From the NCBI GenBank assembly GCA_905234265.1, contig CAJOHJ010000013.1, positions 1 through 64,000 of the forward strand: a DNA stretch of 64,000 nt. The letters are read 5' to 3'. The translations under genes and the position numbers were made by a program. Origin of the DNA: an uncultured Prevotella sp. (GTDB lineage: Bacteria > Bacteroidota > Bacteroidia > Bacteroidales > Bacteroidaceae). Positions 47,268 to 56,992 of the stretch are shown in pieces; positions within the stretch are counted from its first letter, which is position 1, and every line of letters begins with the position of its first letter. The notes under the pieces are model-generated. The model worked only from the letters and a program-made list of their open reading frames with translations, did no database searches and was not told the DNA's origin.

Positions 47268-48533
47268 ATGATACAATTTATTTCATATAGTATTGGAGTA
47301 TTCCTTCTGGTTATACTCCTGTTAGTGATTATCCTGCTGGTGGCGAAGAAGTATCTATCGCCCAGCGGAAACGTAAATATAGAAATCAACGGCGACCGTA
47401 CCATCTCGGTGGCACAGGGCAACAGCCTTATGTCTACACTCAACGAGAACGGCGTCTTCCTTCCCAGTGCCTGCGGTGGCAAGGCTTCGTGCGGCCAGTG
47501 CAAGGTTCAGGTTCTGGAGGGCGGTGGAGAAATCCTCGACTCCGAGAAGCCCCATTTCTCGCGCAAGGAGATTAAGCAGGGCTGGCGCCTGGGCTGCCAG
47601 TGCAAGGTGAAGGGCGACCTGAAGATACATGTCGACGAGTCTATCCTCGGTGTCAAGGAGTACGAATGCACCGTCATTTCGAACAAGAACGTGGCTACGT
47701 TCATCAAGGAGTTTAAGGTTCAGCTGCCTGCCGGCGAACACATGGACTTCATACCAGGCTCGTATGCGCAGATTAAGATTCCTGCCTTCACGATGGACTA
47801 CGACAAGGACATCGACAAGTCGCTCATCGGCGATGAGTATCTGCCGTCGTGGGAGAAGTTTGGCCTGTTCCCCCTGAAGTGTGTCAATCCCGAGCCAACC
47901 ATCCGCGCCTACTCAATGGCCAACTATCCGGCAGAGGGCGACGTATTCATGCTGACCGTGCGTATTGCCACGCCACCGTTCAAGGCCGACAAGAGCGGCT
48001 TCATGGATGTCAATCCCGGCATAGCATCGTCGTATATCTTCTCGCTGAAGCCCGGCGACAAGGTCATCATGTCTGGTCCGTTCGGCGACTTCCATCCTCA
48101 TTTCGACACTAAGAAGGAGATGATATGGGTTGGTGGCGGTGCCGGCATGGCTCCGCTGCGCGCGCAGATTATGCACATGACGAAGACCCTTCATACCACC
48201 GACCGCGAGATGCACTACTTCTACGGTGCACGTGCGCTGAATGAGGTCTTCTATCTCGACGATTTCCTCGGCTTGGAGAAAGAATTCCCGAATTTCCACT
48301 TCCACCTTGCCCTCGACCGTCCAGATCCTGCCGCCGATGCTGCAGGCGTGAAGTACACGCCGGGCTTCGTCCATCAGGTGATGCTGAACACATATCTTAA
48401 AGACCACGAGGCTCCGGAGGATGTGGAATACTACATGTGCGGCCCTGGCCCCATGTCGGCAGCCGTCGTCTCCATGCTCGACTCACTGGGCGTAGAGCCA
48501 GAGAGCATCATGTACGATAACTTTGGCGGATAA
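47268..48533 (+). CDS. nqrF: Na+-translocating NADH:quinone reductase subunit F
   Basis: 2Fe-2S ferredoxin motif PSACGGKASCGQCKVQV...LGCQCKV; FAD/NAD domain IWVGGGAGMAPLRAQI, YYMCGPGPM. Confidence 0.97.
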   Translation: MIQFISYSIGVFLLVILLLVIILLVAKKYLSPSGNVNIEINGDRTISVAQGNSLMSTLNENGVFLPSACGGKASCGQCKVQVLEGGGEILDSEKPHFSRKEIKQGWRLGCQCKVKGDLKIHVDESILGVKEYECTVISNKNVATFIKEFKVQLPAGEHMDFIPGSYAQIKIPAFTMDYDKDIDKSLIGDEYLPSWEKFGLFPLKCVNPEPTIRAYSMANYPAEGDVFMLTVRIATPPFKADKSGFMDVNPGIASSYIFSLKPGDKVIMSGPFGDFHPHFDTKKEMIWVGGGAGMAPLRAQIMHMTKTLHTTDREMHYFYGARALNEVFYLDDFLGLEKEFPNFHFHLALDRPDPAADAAGVKYTPGFVHQVMLNTYLKDHEAPEDVEYYMCGPGPMSAAVVSMLDSLGVEPESIMYDNFGG

Positions 48534-48618
48534 AAAGCACTTCCGGGTGCTTAACCTCCCAGACGTCATGCATTATAGAAAACAGTAAAAGATAAATTGG
48601 TAAACCGTAAGTAAAGTT

Positions 48619-50463
48619 ATGTGTGGAATAGTAGGTTATATAGGAAAGCGCGAAGCCTATCCAATATTGATAAAGGGTCTGCGCCGCCTGGAATATCGTG
48701 GCTACGACTCAGCAGGCGTGGCCCTGATAAACAGCAGTGAAGAACTGAACGTCTACAAGACAAAAGGCAAGGTGGACAACCTTACCGAATACTGTAGCGA
48801 CAAGGATGTCAGCGGAGCCATAGGCATAGCCCACACGCGTTGGGCAACGCATGGCGAGCCTTCGTCGCGCAATGCACACCCCCATTATTCACAGTCGCAC
48901 AACCTGGCCATCATCCACAACGGCATCATCGAGAATTATGCCGACATAAAGGCAAAGTTGCAGGCCAAGGGCGTCGAGTTCAAGAGCGACACCGACACCG
49001 AGGTTCTTGTGCAGCTGGTAGAATACATCATGCTGAAGAAGAACCTGTCGCTGTTGGAGGCAGTTCAGGTGGCCCTTTATCAAGTCATCGGCGCCTATGC
49101 CATAGCCATCATCGACAAGCGCGACCCGCAGCAGATAATTGCTGCCCGCAAGCAGAGTCCGCTGGTTGTCGGCATTGGCGACGGCGAGTTCTTCCTCGGC
49201 TCCGACGCCAGCCCGATTATCGAGTACACCGACAAGGTGGTCTATCTTGAAGACGGCAACATTGCAGTCATCCGCCTTGGCGAGGAACTGAAGGTTGTCA
49301 GCATTTTGGGCGAAGAGCAGGACCTGGCAGTGAAGACAGTCGACATAGACCTTGGACAGATAGAGAAGGGCGGCTATCCCCACTTCATGCTGAAGGAAAT
49401 CTTCGAGCAGCCGGAGTGCCTTACCAACTGCATGCGCGGCCGCATCAACGTAGAAGGCGACCACGTCACCCTGTCGGCCTTGATCGACCATCGCCGTCAG
49501 CTGCTGCAGGCCAAGCGCATTGTGATTGTTGCCTGCGGAACATCATGGCATGCCGGCCTCATTGGCAAGCAGATCATAGAGACTCTGTGCCGCATACCCG
49601 TAGAAGTGGAGTATGCCTCAGAGTTCCGCTATCGCAATCCGGTAGTCACCAAGGACGATGTCGTGATAGCCATTTCCCAGAGCGGCGAGACGGCCGATAC
49701 GCTGGCCGCCGTACAGCTTGCCAAGGAACACGGAGCTTTCATCTACGGCATCTGCAATGCCATAGGCTCGTCGATACCTCGTGCCACGGATACCGGCACA
49801 TACATTCACGTAGGCCCGGAAATCGGCGTCGCCTCCACCAAAGCCTTCACAGGCCAGGTGACCGTGCTGACTATGTTTGCACTGGCCTTGGGCGAGGCCA
49901 AGGGAACCATCGGCCGCGACGAGTATCTGCGTATTGTCAGGGGGCTGAACGAAATTCCTGCCACCATTCAGGAAGTCCTCAAGTCGAACGATGCCGTCAA
50001 GGACCTTGCACGCACGTTCACCTATGCCCACAATTTCCTCTACCTTGGCCGTGGCTTCTCTTACCCGGTGGCCCTCGAGGGCGCCCTGAAGCTTAAGGAG
50101 ATTTCCTACATTCATGCCGAAGGCTATCCTGCTGCCGAAATGAAACACGGGCCTATAGCACTCATCGACTCCGACATGCCCGTGGTGGTCATTGCCACCC
50201 ACAATGCGATGTATGAGAAAGTTCTTTCCAACATACAGGAAATCAAGGCCCGGCAGGGCAGGGTGATAGCCCTTGTCAGCAAAGGCGATGACACCATTGC
50301 CAAGATTGCCGACGAAGTCATAGAACTGCCCGACGTCCTTGAGTGCCTCGAGCCGCTGGTAGCCACCATCCCTCTGCAGCTGCTGGCATACCACGTAGCC
50401 GTCTGCAAAGGTAAGAATGTCGACCAGCCTCGCAATCTTGCCAAGAGCGTCACGGTAGAATAA
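48619..50463 (+). CDS. glmS: Glutamine--fructose-6-phosphate aminotransferase (isomerizing)
   Basis: MCGIVGYIGKREAYPILIKGLRRLEYRGYDSAG, two SIS domains, C-terminal AKSVTVE. Confidence 0.98.
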   Translation: MCGIVGYIGKREAYPILIKGLRRLEYRGYDSAGVALINSSEELNVYKTKGKVDNLTEYCSDKDVSGAIGIAHTRWATHGEPSSRNAHPHYSQSHNLAIIHNGIIENYADIKAKLQAKGVEFKSDTDTEVLVQLVEYIMLKKNLSLLEAVQVALYQVIGAYAIAIIDKRDPQQIIAARKQSPLVVGIGDGEFFLGSDASPIIEYTDKVVYLEDGNIAVIRLGEELKVVSILGEEQDLAVKTVDIDLGQIEKGGYPHFMLKEIFEQPECLTNCMRGRINVEGDHVTLSALIDHRRQLLQAKRIVIVACGTSWHAGLIGKQIIETLCRIPVEVEYASEFRYRNPVVTKDDVVIAISQSGETADTLAAVQLAKEHGAFIYGICNAIGSSIPRATDTGTYIHVGPEIGVASTKAFTGQVTVLTMFALALGEAKGTIGRDEYLRIVRGLNEIPATIQEVLKSNDAVKDLARTFTYAHNFLYLGRGFSYPVALEGALKLKEISYIHAEGYPAAEMKHGPIALIDSDMPVVVIATHNAMYEKVLSNIQEIKARQGRVIALVSKGDDTIAKIADEVIELPDVLECLEPLVATIPLQLLAYHVAVCKGKNVDQPRNLAKSVTVE

Positions 50464-50473
50464 AGAGTGAAAA

Positions 50474-50517
50474 AAAATAGCAAATATTTGGCCGCATGCC
50501 GAATATTTGCTATTTTT
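50474..50517. terminator. glmS terminator hairpin overlapping the next promoter
   Basis: aaaaatagcaaatatt / aatatttgctattttt perfect 16-bp arms. Confidence 0.8.
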
Positions 50518-50518
50518 G
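50487..50518 (+). promoter_or_regulatory. Promoter of the REC-histidine kinase, embedded in the terminator stem
   Basis: TTTG (50487-50490), 20-bp spacer, TATTTTTG (50511-50518). Confidence 0.65.
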
Positions 50519-50551
50519 CACGTCAAAAACAACTAAAAACCTTTCCATAGC

Positions 50552-51697
50552 ATGGAGTATAACGAAACCTTTGAGTCACAGATAAACCGCAGTGACTATA
50601 AGATATTAATCGTTGACGATGTTGTAAGTAATGTCTTGCTGTTGAAAATATTGCTTACAAATGAGAAATTCCAGGTGTGTACGGCCAACAACGGCAAGAT
50701 GTGTATCGAGCAGGCAAAGAAGGAGCATCCCGACCTCATACTGCTTGACGTCATGATGCCAGAGCTGAACGGTTTCGACACGGCAGTCATCTTGAAGAAA
50801 GACCCCGAAACCCTCGACATCCCCATCATTTTCCTTACCGCCCTTAACAATCCGCAGGACTTGGTGAAAGGCTTCCAGGTGGGAGCCAACGACTTCCTGA
50901 CGAAGCCATTCAACAAGGAAGAGCTTGTCATGCGCGTCATGCACCAGATACAGCTTGTTGCCGCCAAGCGCATCATCGTGCAGCAGAACGAAGAGCTGCG
51001 CCGCACCATCCAGAACCGCGATAAGATGTACTCCGTCATTGCCCACGACCTGCGCTCGCCGATGGCCAGCATCCGCATGGTGCTTAACCTGGCTGTCAAC
51101 GTGGTTACGCGCGACGTCGTAGGCGACGAAATCTTCGAACTCCTCGACAAGGCCAACCGCGAGTCGGAAGAAACCCACGACCTGCTGGACAACCTGCTGA
51201 AGTGGACCAAGAGCCAGACGGGCCGCCTGAACGTAGTCTATCAGGACCTCGACCTCGACGACATCGTGCCGGGCGTGGTGGACATCTTCACCATGATTGC
51301 CGAGATGAAGAAAATCGACCTCAAGTACGTACCTGCCGCCGAGAAGCTCACCGTCCATGCCGACAACGACATGATCAAGACCATCATCCGCAACTTCATT
51401 TCCAACGCTGTCAAGTTCACTCCCGAGGGCAAGGGCATAGAAGTGTTCTATACCCGGGAGGGCGACTTTGCACGCGTCAGCGTCCGCGACCATGGCGTAG
51501 GCATTGCCGCCGACCGCATCGGCAGCATCTTCCACAAGGGAGAGACCACCTACGGCACTGGCGGCGAAGAAGGCTCTGGCCTTGGCCTGCAGCTCTGTCA
51601 GGACTTTGCACGCAAGAATGGTGGCGATGCGCAGGTGGAGTCGGTACTTGGCGAAGGCTCTACGTTCAGCTTCACCGTTCCCATAAAGAAAGACTGA
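50552..51697 (+). CDS. Response-regulator/histidine-kinase fusion (REC-HisKA-HATPase)
   Basis: ILIVDDVVSNVLLLKILL, PDLILLDVMMPELNGFD, MYSVIAHDLRSPMASIRM, GSGLGLQLCQDFARKNGG. Confidence 0.95.
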   Translation: MEYNETFESQINRSDYKILIVDDVVSNVLLLKILLTNEKFQVCTANNGKMCIEQAKKEHPDLILLDVMMPELNGFDTAVILKKDPETLDIPIIFLTALNNPQDLVKGFQVGANDFLTKPFNKEELVMRVMHQIQLVAAKRIIVQQNEELRRTIQNRDKMYSVIAHDLRSPMASIRMVLNLAVNVVTRDVVGDEIFELLDKANRESEETHDLLDNLLKWTKSQTGRLNVVYQDLDLDDIVPGVVDIFTMIAEMKKIDLKYVPAAEKLTVHADNDMIKTIIRNFISNAVKFTPEGKGIEVFYTREGDFARVSVRDHGVGIAADRIGSIFHKGETTYGTGGEEGSGLGLQLCQDFARKNGGDAQVESVLGEGSTFSFTVPIKKD

Positions 51698-51811
51698 CTG
51701 CAGACAGCTTTTGGCAGACAGCCAGTGTGCATAGTCAGGCAAAGGCGTAGTGGCGCCCTGAAGTTAAAAATCTTTACAATTTTTGCTTTTTAAGCCCCTA
51801 AAGATTGTCTT

Positions 51812-52093
51812 GCCAGCAGCAAAACGCCATTTTGACTGGAAGAATGCCGAAAATCAAATATTTCCACATCTTGCTAATATAGAGTCACTTACGCGCAAGA
51901 GGCGGGATTTTCTGCGCAGCGTTGGAAAAATAACATAGCCACTTACGAATTTATCTCTGTGAGATAATTCCGTAAGTGGCCTTTTTATTCCGTAGACTCA
52001 ATGCAAAATTCGGCCCGAAGAGGGCGGAAAAATTTTGTTTCCCACTCAAAAATCCGTCATTTTCTGCACAAAATCATCGTTTTGTGCAGAAAA
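51812..52093. repeat. Composite intergenic element copy E (reverse orientation to copy B)
   Basis: gccagcagcaaaacgccattttgactggaagaatgcc (51812-51848); palindrome gccacttacgaatttatctc-tgt-gagataattccgtaagtggc (51938-51980); hairpin ttttctgcacaaaa/ttttgtgcagaaaa (52060-52093). Confidence 0.7.
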
Positions 52094-52419
52094 AGAAGTC
52101 TGCTTTGTCAAAAATCAGGCGTGAGATTTTGAAGAGCTGGCAGGTTTTTGATGCCTTTCCGTTCTCTTTCCACCAATTTTTTGTACACGATAATGGAGTA
52201 AAATAATTATACAAAATGAATGAAAGAAAGAAAACGATGTTATCCTAAATACGCGGTAATCAAACAAAGCCGTATGTTTCCAAAAACGGCGTCACAAAAA
52301 TACAACTTTTTCAGAATAGTATTCCATTGTGGGCCGAATTTTATGTTATTTTTATGAGTACTGCAGCATTTGCTCCACAATATTTCAAAAAAGTGGTTTT
52401 AAATTAAAACTGAAAAATG

Positions 52420-52450
52420 TTGGCGCAAAGATTTTTTTTTAGTAATTTTG
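52420..52450 (+). promoter_or_regulatory. Promoter of ileS
   Basis: TTG (52420-52422), 20-bp spacer, TAATTTTG (52443-52450). Confidence 0.65.
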
Positions 52451-52512
52451 CGCCAATTTATAATGGCATCATGATATGCCACGACGCGAAAAACTGAAAT
52501 TTTAAATATATT

Positions 52513-55500
52513 ATGACAAAGAGATTTGCCGAACATAACGGCTTGAACCTTACGCAGACGAATAACGACGTGCTGCAGATGTGGAAGGAAAAGAATGTCT
52601 TCTGGCGCTCTGTCGAAGAGCGCGAAGGCTGCCCACAGTTTGTATTTTTCGAAGGACCTCCATCGGCCAACGGCCATCCAGGCATTCACCATGTGCTGGC
52701 ACGCTCCATAAAAGACACATTCAACCGCTACAAGACCATGCGCGGCTTCCAGGTGAAGCGCAAGGCCGGCTGGGACACTCACGGGCTGCCTGTCGAACTT
52801 GGCGTTGAGAAAGAGCTGAACATCACCAAGGCCGACATCGACAACAAGGAGTCGGAAAAGTATATTTCCACCGAGGACTACAACCGCAAGTGCCGCGAGA
52901 ACGTGATGATGTACACCGCGGAGTGGCGCGAACTGACGGAGAAGATGGGATATTTCGTCGACCTTGACAATCCTTACATCACTTACGACAACAAATACAT
53001 TGAAACCCTGTGGTGGCTGCTGAAGCAGTTCTATCAGAAGGGCCTGCTCTATAAGGGCTACACCATTCAGCCGTATTCTCCAGCCGCCGGCACCGGGCTT
53101 TCCAGCCACGAGCTGAACCAGCCGGGCTGCTACCGCGACGTAAAGGACACTACATGTACGGCCCAGTTCCGCATAAAAAACCCCAAGCCGGAAATGGCAG
53201 AGTGGGGGACACCCTACTTCCTGGCCTGGACAACTACGCCATGGACGCTCGCTGCCAACTCGGCACTCTGCGTAGGTCCGAAGATTGACTACGTGGCCGT
53301 GCAGACGTATAATCCATATACGGCAGACAAAATCACCATCATCCTTGCCGAAGCCCGTCTTTCGGCATACTTCAAGGAAGAGGGCCGCGACGCCAGCCTC
53401 GACGACTACAAGGCTGGCGACAAGGTGATTCCATGGCGCATCGTCGGCCGCTACAAGGGCACAGACCTCGTGGGCATGGAGTATGAGCAGCTGATGCCTG
53501 CCATCAAGCCTATGGGCGATGCCTTCCGCGTCATTCCCGGTGACTACGTTACCACCGACGACGGTGCCGGCATAGTGCATATCGCACCAAACTTCGGTGC
53601 CGACGACGCCTTTGTGGCAAAGAAAGCCGGCATCTGCCCCATCGTACTCATCGACAAGAAGGGCCAGGAGCGTCCTGTCGTCGACCTGCAGGGAAAATAC
53701 TACCTGACGGAAGACCTTGACGCAGAGTTCGTCAAGAATTATGTCAATGTCGGCGAATGGCAGAAGTTTGCCGGCCGCTACGTCAAGAATGCCTACGACG
53801 ACGCCCTTACCGACAAGGACGAAACGCTTGACATCAGCATCTGCATGGACCTGAAAGCCCAGAACAAGGTGTTCAAGATAGAAAAGCACGTACACAACTA
53901 CCCGCACTGCTGGCGTACTGACAAGCCCGTGCTTTACTATCCGCTGGACTCTTGGTTCATAAAGTCGTCGGCATGCAAGGAACGCATGTCGGAACTCAAC
54001 CGCACAATCAACTGGCAGCCGGAGTCTACCGGCTCTGGCCGCTTCGGCAACTGGCTGGACAACCTGAACGACTGGAATCTCTCACGCAGCCGCTTTTGGG
54101 GAACGCCGCTGCCCATCTGGCGTTCGGAAGACGGCGAGGAGTTGTGCATCGGCAGCGTAGAGGAACTGTACAATGAGATAGAAAAAGCCGTCGAGGCCGG
54201 CGTAATGCAGAGCAACCCTCTGAAGGACAAAGGCTTTGAGCCGGGCAACATGTCGCAGGAAAACTACGACCGCATAGACCTGCACCGCCCATACGTGGAC
54301 AACATCGTCCTGGTGAGCGCTACTGGCAAGGCTATGAAGCGCGAGACCGACCTCATCGACGTCTGGTTCGACAGCGGTTCAATGCCGTATGCACAGGTGC
54401 ATTATCCGTTTGAGAACAAAGAGCTTATCGACGGACGCAAGGCATTCCCTGCCGACTTCATCAACGAGGGCGTCGACCAGACGCGCGGCTGGTTCTTCAC
54501 ACTGCATGCCATAGCCACCATGATCTTCGACAGCGTGGCATTCAAGAACGTCATTTCCTCGGGTCTTGTGCTTGACGCCAAGGGCAACAAGATGTCGAAG
54601 CACGTGGGCAATGTGGTCAATCCGTTCGACATGATTGAGAAGTACGGTTCCGATGCCGTTCGCTTCTACATGATGACCAATTCGGAGCCTTGGGACAATC
54701 TGAAGTTCGACCCAGAAGGCGTCGACGAGATACGCCGCAAGTTCTTCGGCACATTATATAATACGTATAGCTTCTTCGCTCTCTACGCCAACGTAGACGG
54801 CTTTGACCCCGCATCTGTCGGCGCAGCACTGCAGAATGGTGAGCGCCCGGAGATAGACCGCTGGATTCTGTCCAACTTGAACACTCTTGTGCTGCGCGTT
54901 ACAGAAGAGCTTGACGGCTACGACCCGACGCGTGCAGGCCGACTGATAGATGCCTTCGTCTGCGACGACCTGTCCAACTGGTATGTGCGTCTGAACCGCA
55001 AGCGCTTCTGGGGCAAGGAGATGTCTGCCGACAAGCAGTCTGCATTTGCCACGCTCTATACCTGCCTGATAACCGTCAGCAAGTTGCTGGCGCCGTTTGC
55101 ACCGTTCTTTGCCGACCAGCTCTACAAAGACCTGGGAGGCCAACTGGACAGTGTGCATCTGGAGACGTTCCCGGTAGCCGACGAGGCGCTGATAGACAAA
55201 GACCTCGAGACCCGCATGGCCATGTCGCAGAAGATAACATCAATGGTGCTGGCTCTGCGCCGCAAGGTTAACATAAAGGTGAAGCAGCCGCTGCAGTGCC
55301 TGATGATTCCTGCCGTTGACGAGGCTCAGAAGCAGGCCATCGAACAGGTGAAGAACATCATCCTGGACGAGGTGAACGTCAAGGAACTGAAATTTGTCGA
55401 AGGCTCTGGCATTCTGGTGAAGAAGGTGAAGTGCAACTTCCGCACTATGGGCAAGAAGTTTGGCAAGCTGATGAAGAGTGTTGCCGCCGCTGTCGATGCC

Positions 55501-55935
55501 CTCTCGCAGGAGCAGATAGCCCAGCTGGAGACGGAAGGCAAGCTCGCCTTGGCCGTTGAGGGCGCGGAAACCGTTGAGGTGGAAGCTGCCGACGTTGAAA
55601 TCATCAGCGAGGATATTCCTGGCTGGCTGGTGTCCAACGAAGGCTCGCTGACTGTTGCACTGGAGGTGGAACTGACCGACGAGCTGCGACAGGAGGGCAT
55701 GGCCCGCGAACTGGTGAAGCGCATCCAGAACATCCGCAAGGAGAGCGGCCTTGAAATCACCGACCGCATCAACGTCGTCGTCTCGCCAAATGCAGAGGTG
55801 GAAGCTGCCGTCAGCGGCTTTGGCGAATATGTCAAGTCGCAGGTGCTGGCCGACAGCATTGCCGTTGCCGACAATGACGGCACGGAGACTGACTTCGACG
55901 AATTCAAGTTGAACATTAAAATCAGCAAAGCATAA
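52513..55935 (+). CDS. ileS: Isoleucyl-tRNA synthetase
   Basis: FEGPPSANGHPGIHHVLARSIKD, GWDTHGLPVELGVEKEL, NKMSKHVGNVVNPFDMIEKYGSDAVRFYMM. Confidence 0.98.
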   Translation: MTKRFAEHNGLNLTQTNNDVLQMWKEKNVFWRSVEEREGCPQFVFFEGPPSANGHPGIHHVLARSIKDTFNRYKTMRGFQVKRKAGWDTHGLPVELGVEKELNITKADIDNKESEKYISTEDYNRKCRENVMMYTAEWRELTEKMGYFVDLDNPYITYDNKYIETLWWLLKQFYQKGLLYKGYTIQPYSPAAGTGLSSHELNQPGCYRDVKDTTCTAQFRIKNPKPEMAEWGTPYFLAWTTTPWTLAANSALCVGPKIDYVAVQTYNPYTADKITIILAEARLSAYFKEEGRDASLDDYKAGDKVIPWRIVGRYKGTDLVGMEYEQLMPAIKPMGDAFRVIPGDYVTTDDGAGIVHIAPNFGADDAFVAKKAGICPIVLIDKKGQERPVVDLQGKYYLTEDLDAEFVKNYVNVGEWQKFAGRYVKNAYDDALTDKDETLDISICMDLKAQNKVFKIEKHVHNYPHCWRTDKPVLYYPLDSWFIKSSACKERMSELNRTINWQPESTGSGRFGNWLDNLNDWNLSRSRFWGTPLPIWRSEDGEELCIGSVEELYNEIEKAVEAGVMQSNPLKDKGFEPGNMSQENYDRIDLHRPYVDNIVLVSATGKAMKRETDLIDVWFDSGSMPYAQVHYPFENKELIDGRKAFPADFINEGVDQTRGWFFTLHAIATMIFDSVAFKNVISSGLVLDAKGNKMSKHVGNVVNPFDMIEKYGSDAVRFYMMTNSEPWDNLKFDPEGVDEIRRKFFGTLYNTYSFFALYANVDGFDPASVGAALQNGERPEIDRWILSNLNTLVLRVTEELDGYDPTRAGRLIDAFVCDDLSNWYVRLNRKRFWGKEMSADKQSAFATLYTCLITVSKLLAPFAPFFADQLYKDLGGQLDSVHLETFPVADEALIDKDLETRMAMSQKITSMVLALRRKVNIKVKQPLQCLMIPAVDEAQKQAIEQVKNIILDEVNVKELKFVEGSGILVKKVKCNFRTMGKKFGKLMKSVAAAVDALSQEQIAQLETEGKLALAVEGAETVEVEAADVEIISEDIPGWLVSNEGSLTVALEVELTDELRQEGMARELVKRIQNIRKESGLEITDRINVVVSPNAEVEAAVSGFGEYVKSQVLADSIAVADNDGTETDFDEFKLNIKISKA

Positions 55936-55969
55936 TAACTAACCTAAAATCAGATAATTCCATTTTGCT

Positions 55970-56350
55970 ATGACAGAAAAAGTCCGCTATTCTGACGAGG
56001 AACTTGAAGAGTTCCGCCAGATAATAAACGAGAAGCTGGCTCTGGCCAGACGCGACTACGACCAGATGATGAGCGCCTTGATGAATAAGGACTCAAACGA
56101 CGTTGACGACACATCGCCTACATACAAGGCGCTGGAGGAAGGAAGCGTCACACAGTCCAAGGAGGAAATCATCTCGCTGGCCGCCCGTCAGCAGAAGTTC
56201 ATCCAAGGCTTGAAGGCTGCCTTGGTGCGTATAGAAAACAAGACATACGGCATAGACCGCATAACGGGAAAACTGATACCAAAGGAGCGACTTCGTGCCG
56301 TCCCACACGCTACGCTGAGCGTAGAGTCGAAGATGGCAGGTAAACAGTAA
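55970..56350 (+). CDS. DksA/TraR-family protein lacking zinc-finger cysteines
   Basis: SDEELEEFRQIINEKLALARRDYDQM, NKTYGIDRITGKLIPKERLRAVPHATLSVESK. Confidence 0.88.
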   Translation: MTEKVRYSDEELEEFRQIINEKLALARRDYDQMMSALMNKDSNDVDDTSPTYKALEEGSVTQSKEEIISLAARQQKFIQGLKAALVRIENKTYGIDRITGKLIPKERLRAVPHATLSVESKMAGKQ

Positions 56351-56992
56351 ATGAAACAGACTTCAACCACTAAGCAAAGTGTGGCAGCCATCTCCCTGGT
56401 TGCGCTGATAATCATTGTTGACCAAGTCATAAAGCTGTGGGTGAAGACTCACATGATGCTCCATGAGCAGATAGAAATACTGCCGTGGTTCAAGATAGTC
56501 TTCATAGAAAACAACGGCATGGCTTACGGAATGGAGATCGGCAGCAAGCTTGTGCTGTCTGTCTTCCGCATTGTTGCTGTGGGATTGCTGGGCTACTACT
56601 TGTCAAGAGTTATCAGGCGGCAGGCACGCTGGGGCTATGTCGTATGCCTGTCCATGATTTTGGCAGGCGCGGCGGGAAATATTCTCGACTCGATGTTTTA
56701 CGGCTTGGTGTTCAATGCATCCTCTGAATATTATGTCAGCTACTTCGTGCCATTTGGGACGGGCTATGCGCCATTCCTCATGGGAAAAGTGGTTGACATG
56801 TTCTATTTTCCGCTGATAGTCACCACATGGCCTGAATGGATGCCGTTCGTCGGTGGCGACCATTTTGTGTTCTTTAGTCCGATATTCAACTTTGCCGACA
56901 GTGCCATCTCGGTAGGTGTCGTACTGCTGCTGTTGTTCTATCGCAAGGAAATCAGCGAAATATCATTAGGTAGACATAAGGAAAGCGAATGA
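56351..56992 (+). CDS. lspA: Lipoprotein signal peptidase (SPase II)
   Basis: IIIVDQVIKLWVKTHM, FIENNGMAYGMEIGSKL, GAAGNILDSMFYGLVF, FNFADSAISVGV. Confidence 0.95.
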   Translation: MKQTSTTKQSVAAISLVALIIIVDQVIKLWVKTHMMLHEQIEILPWFKIVFIENNGMAYGMEIGSKLVLSVFRIVAVGLLGYYLSRVIRRQARWGYVVCLSMILAGAAGNILDSMFYGLVFNASSEYYVSYFVPFGTGYAPFLMGKVVDMFYFPLIVTTWPEWMPFVGGDHFVFFSPIFNFADSAISVGVVLLLLFYRKEISEISLGRHKESE

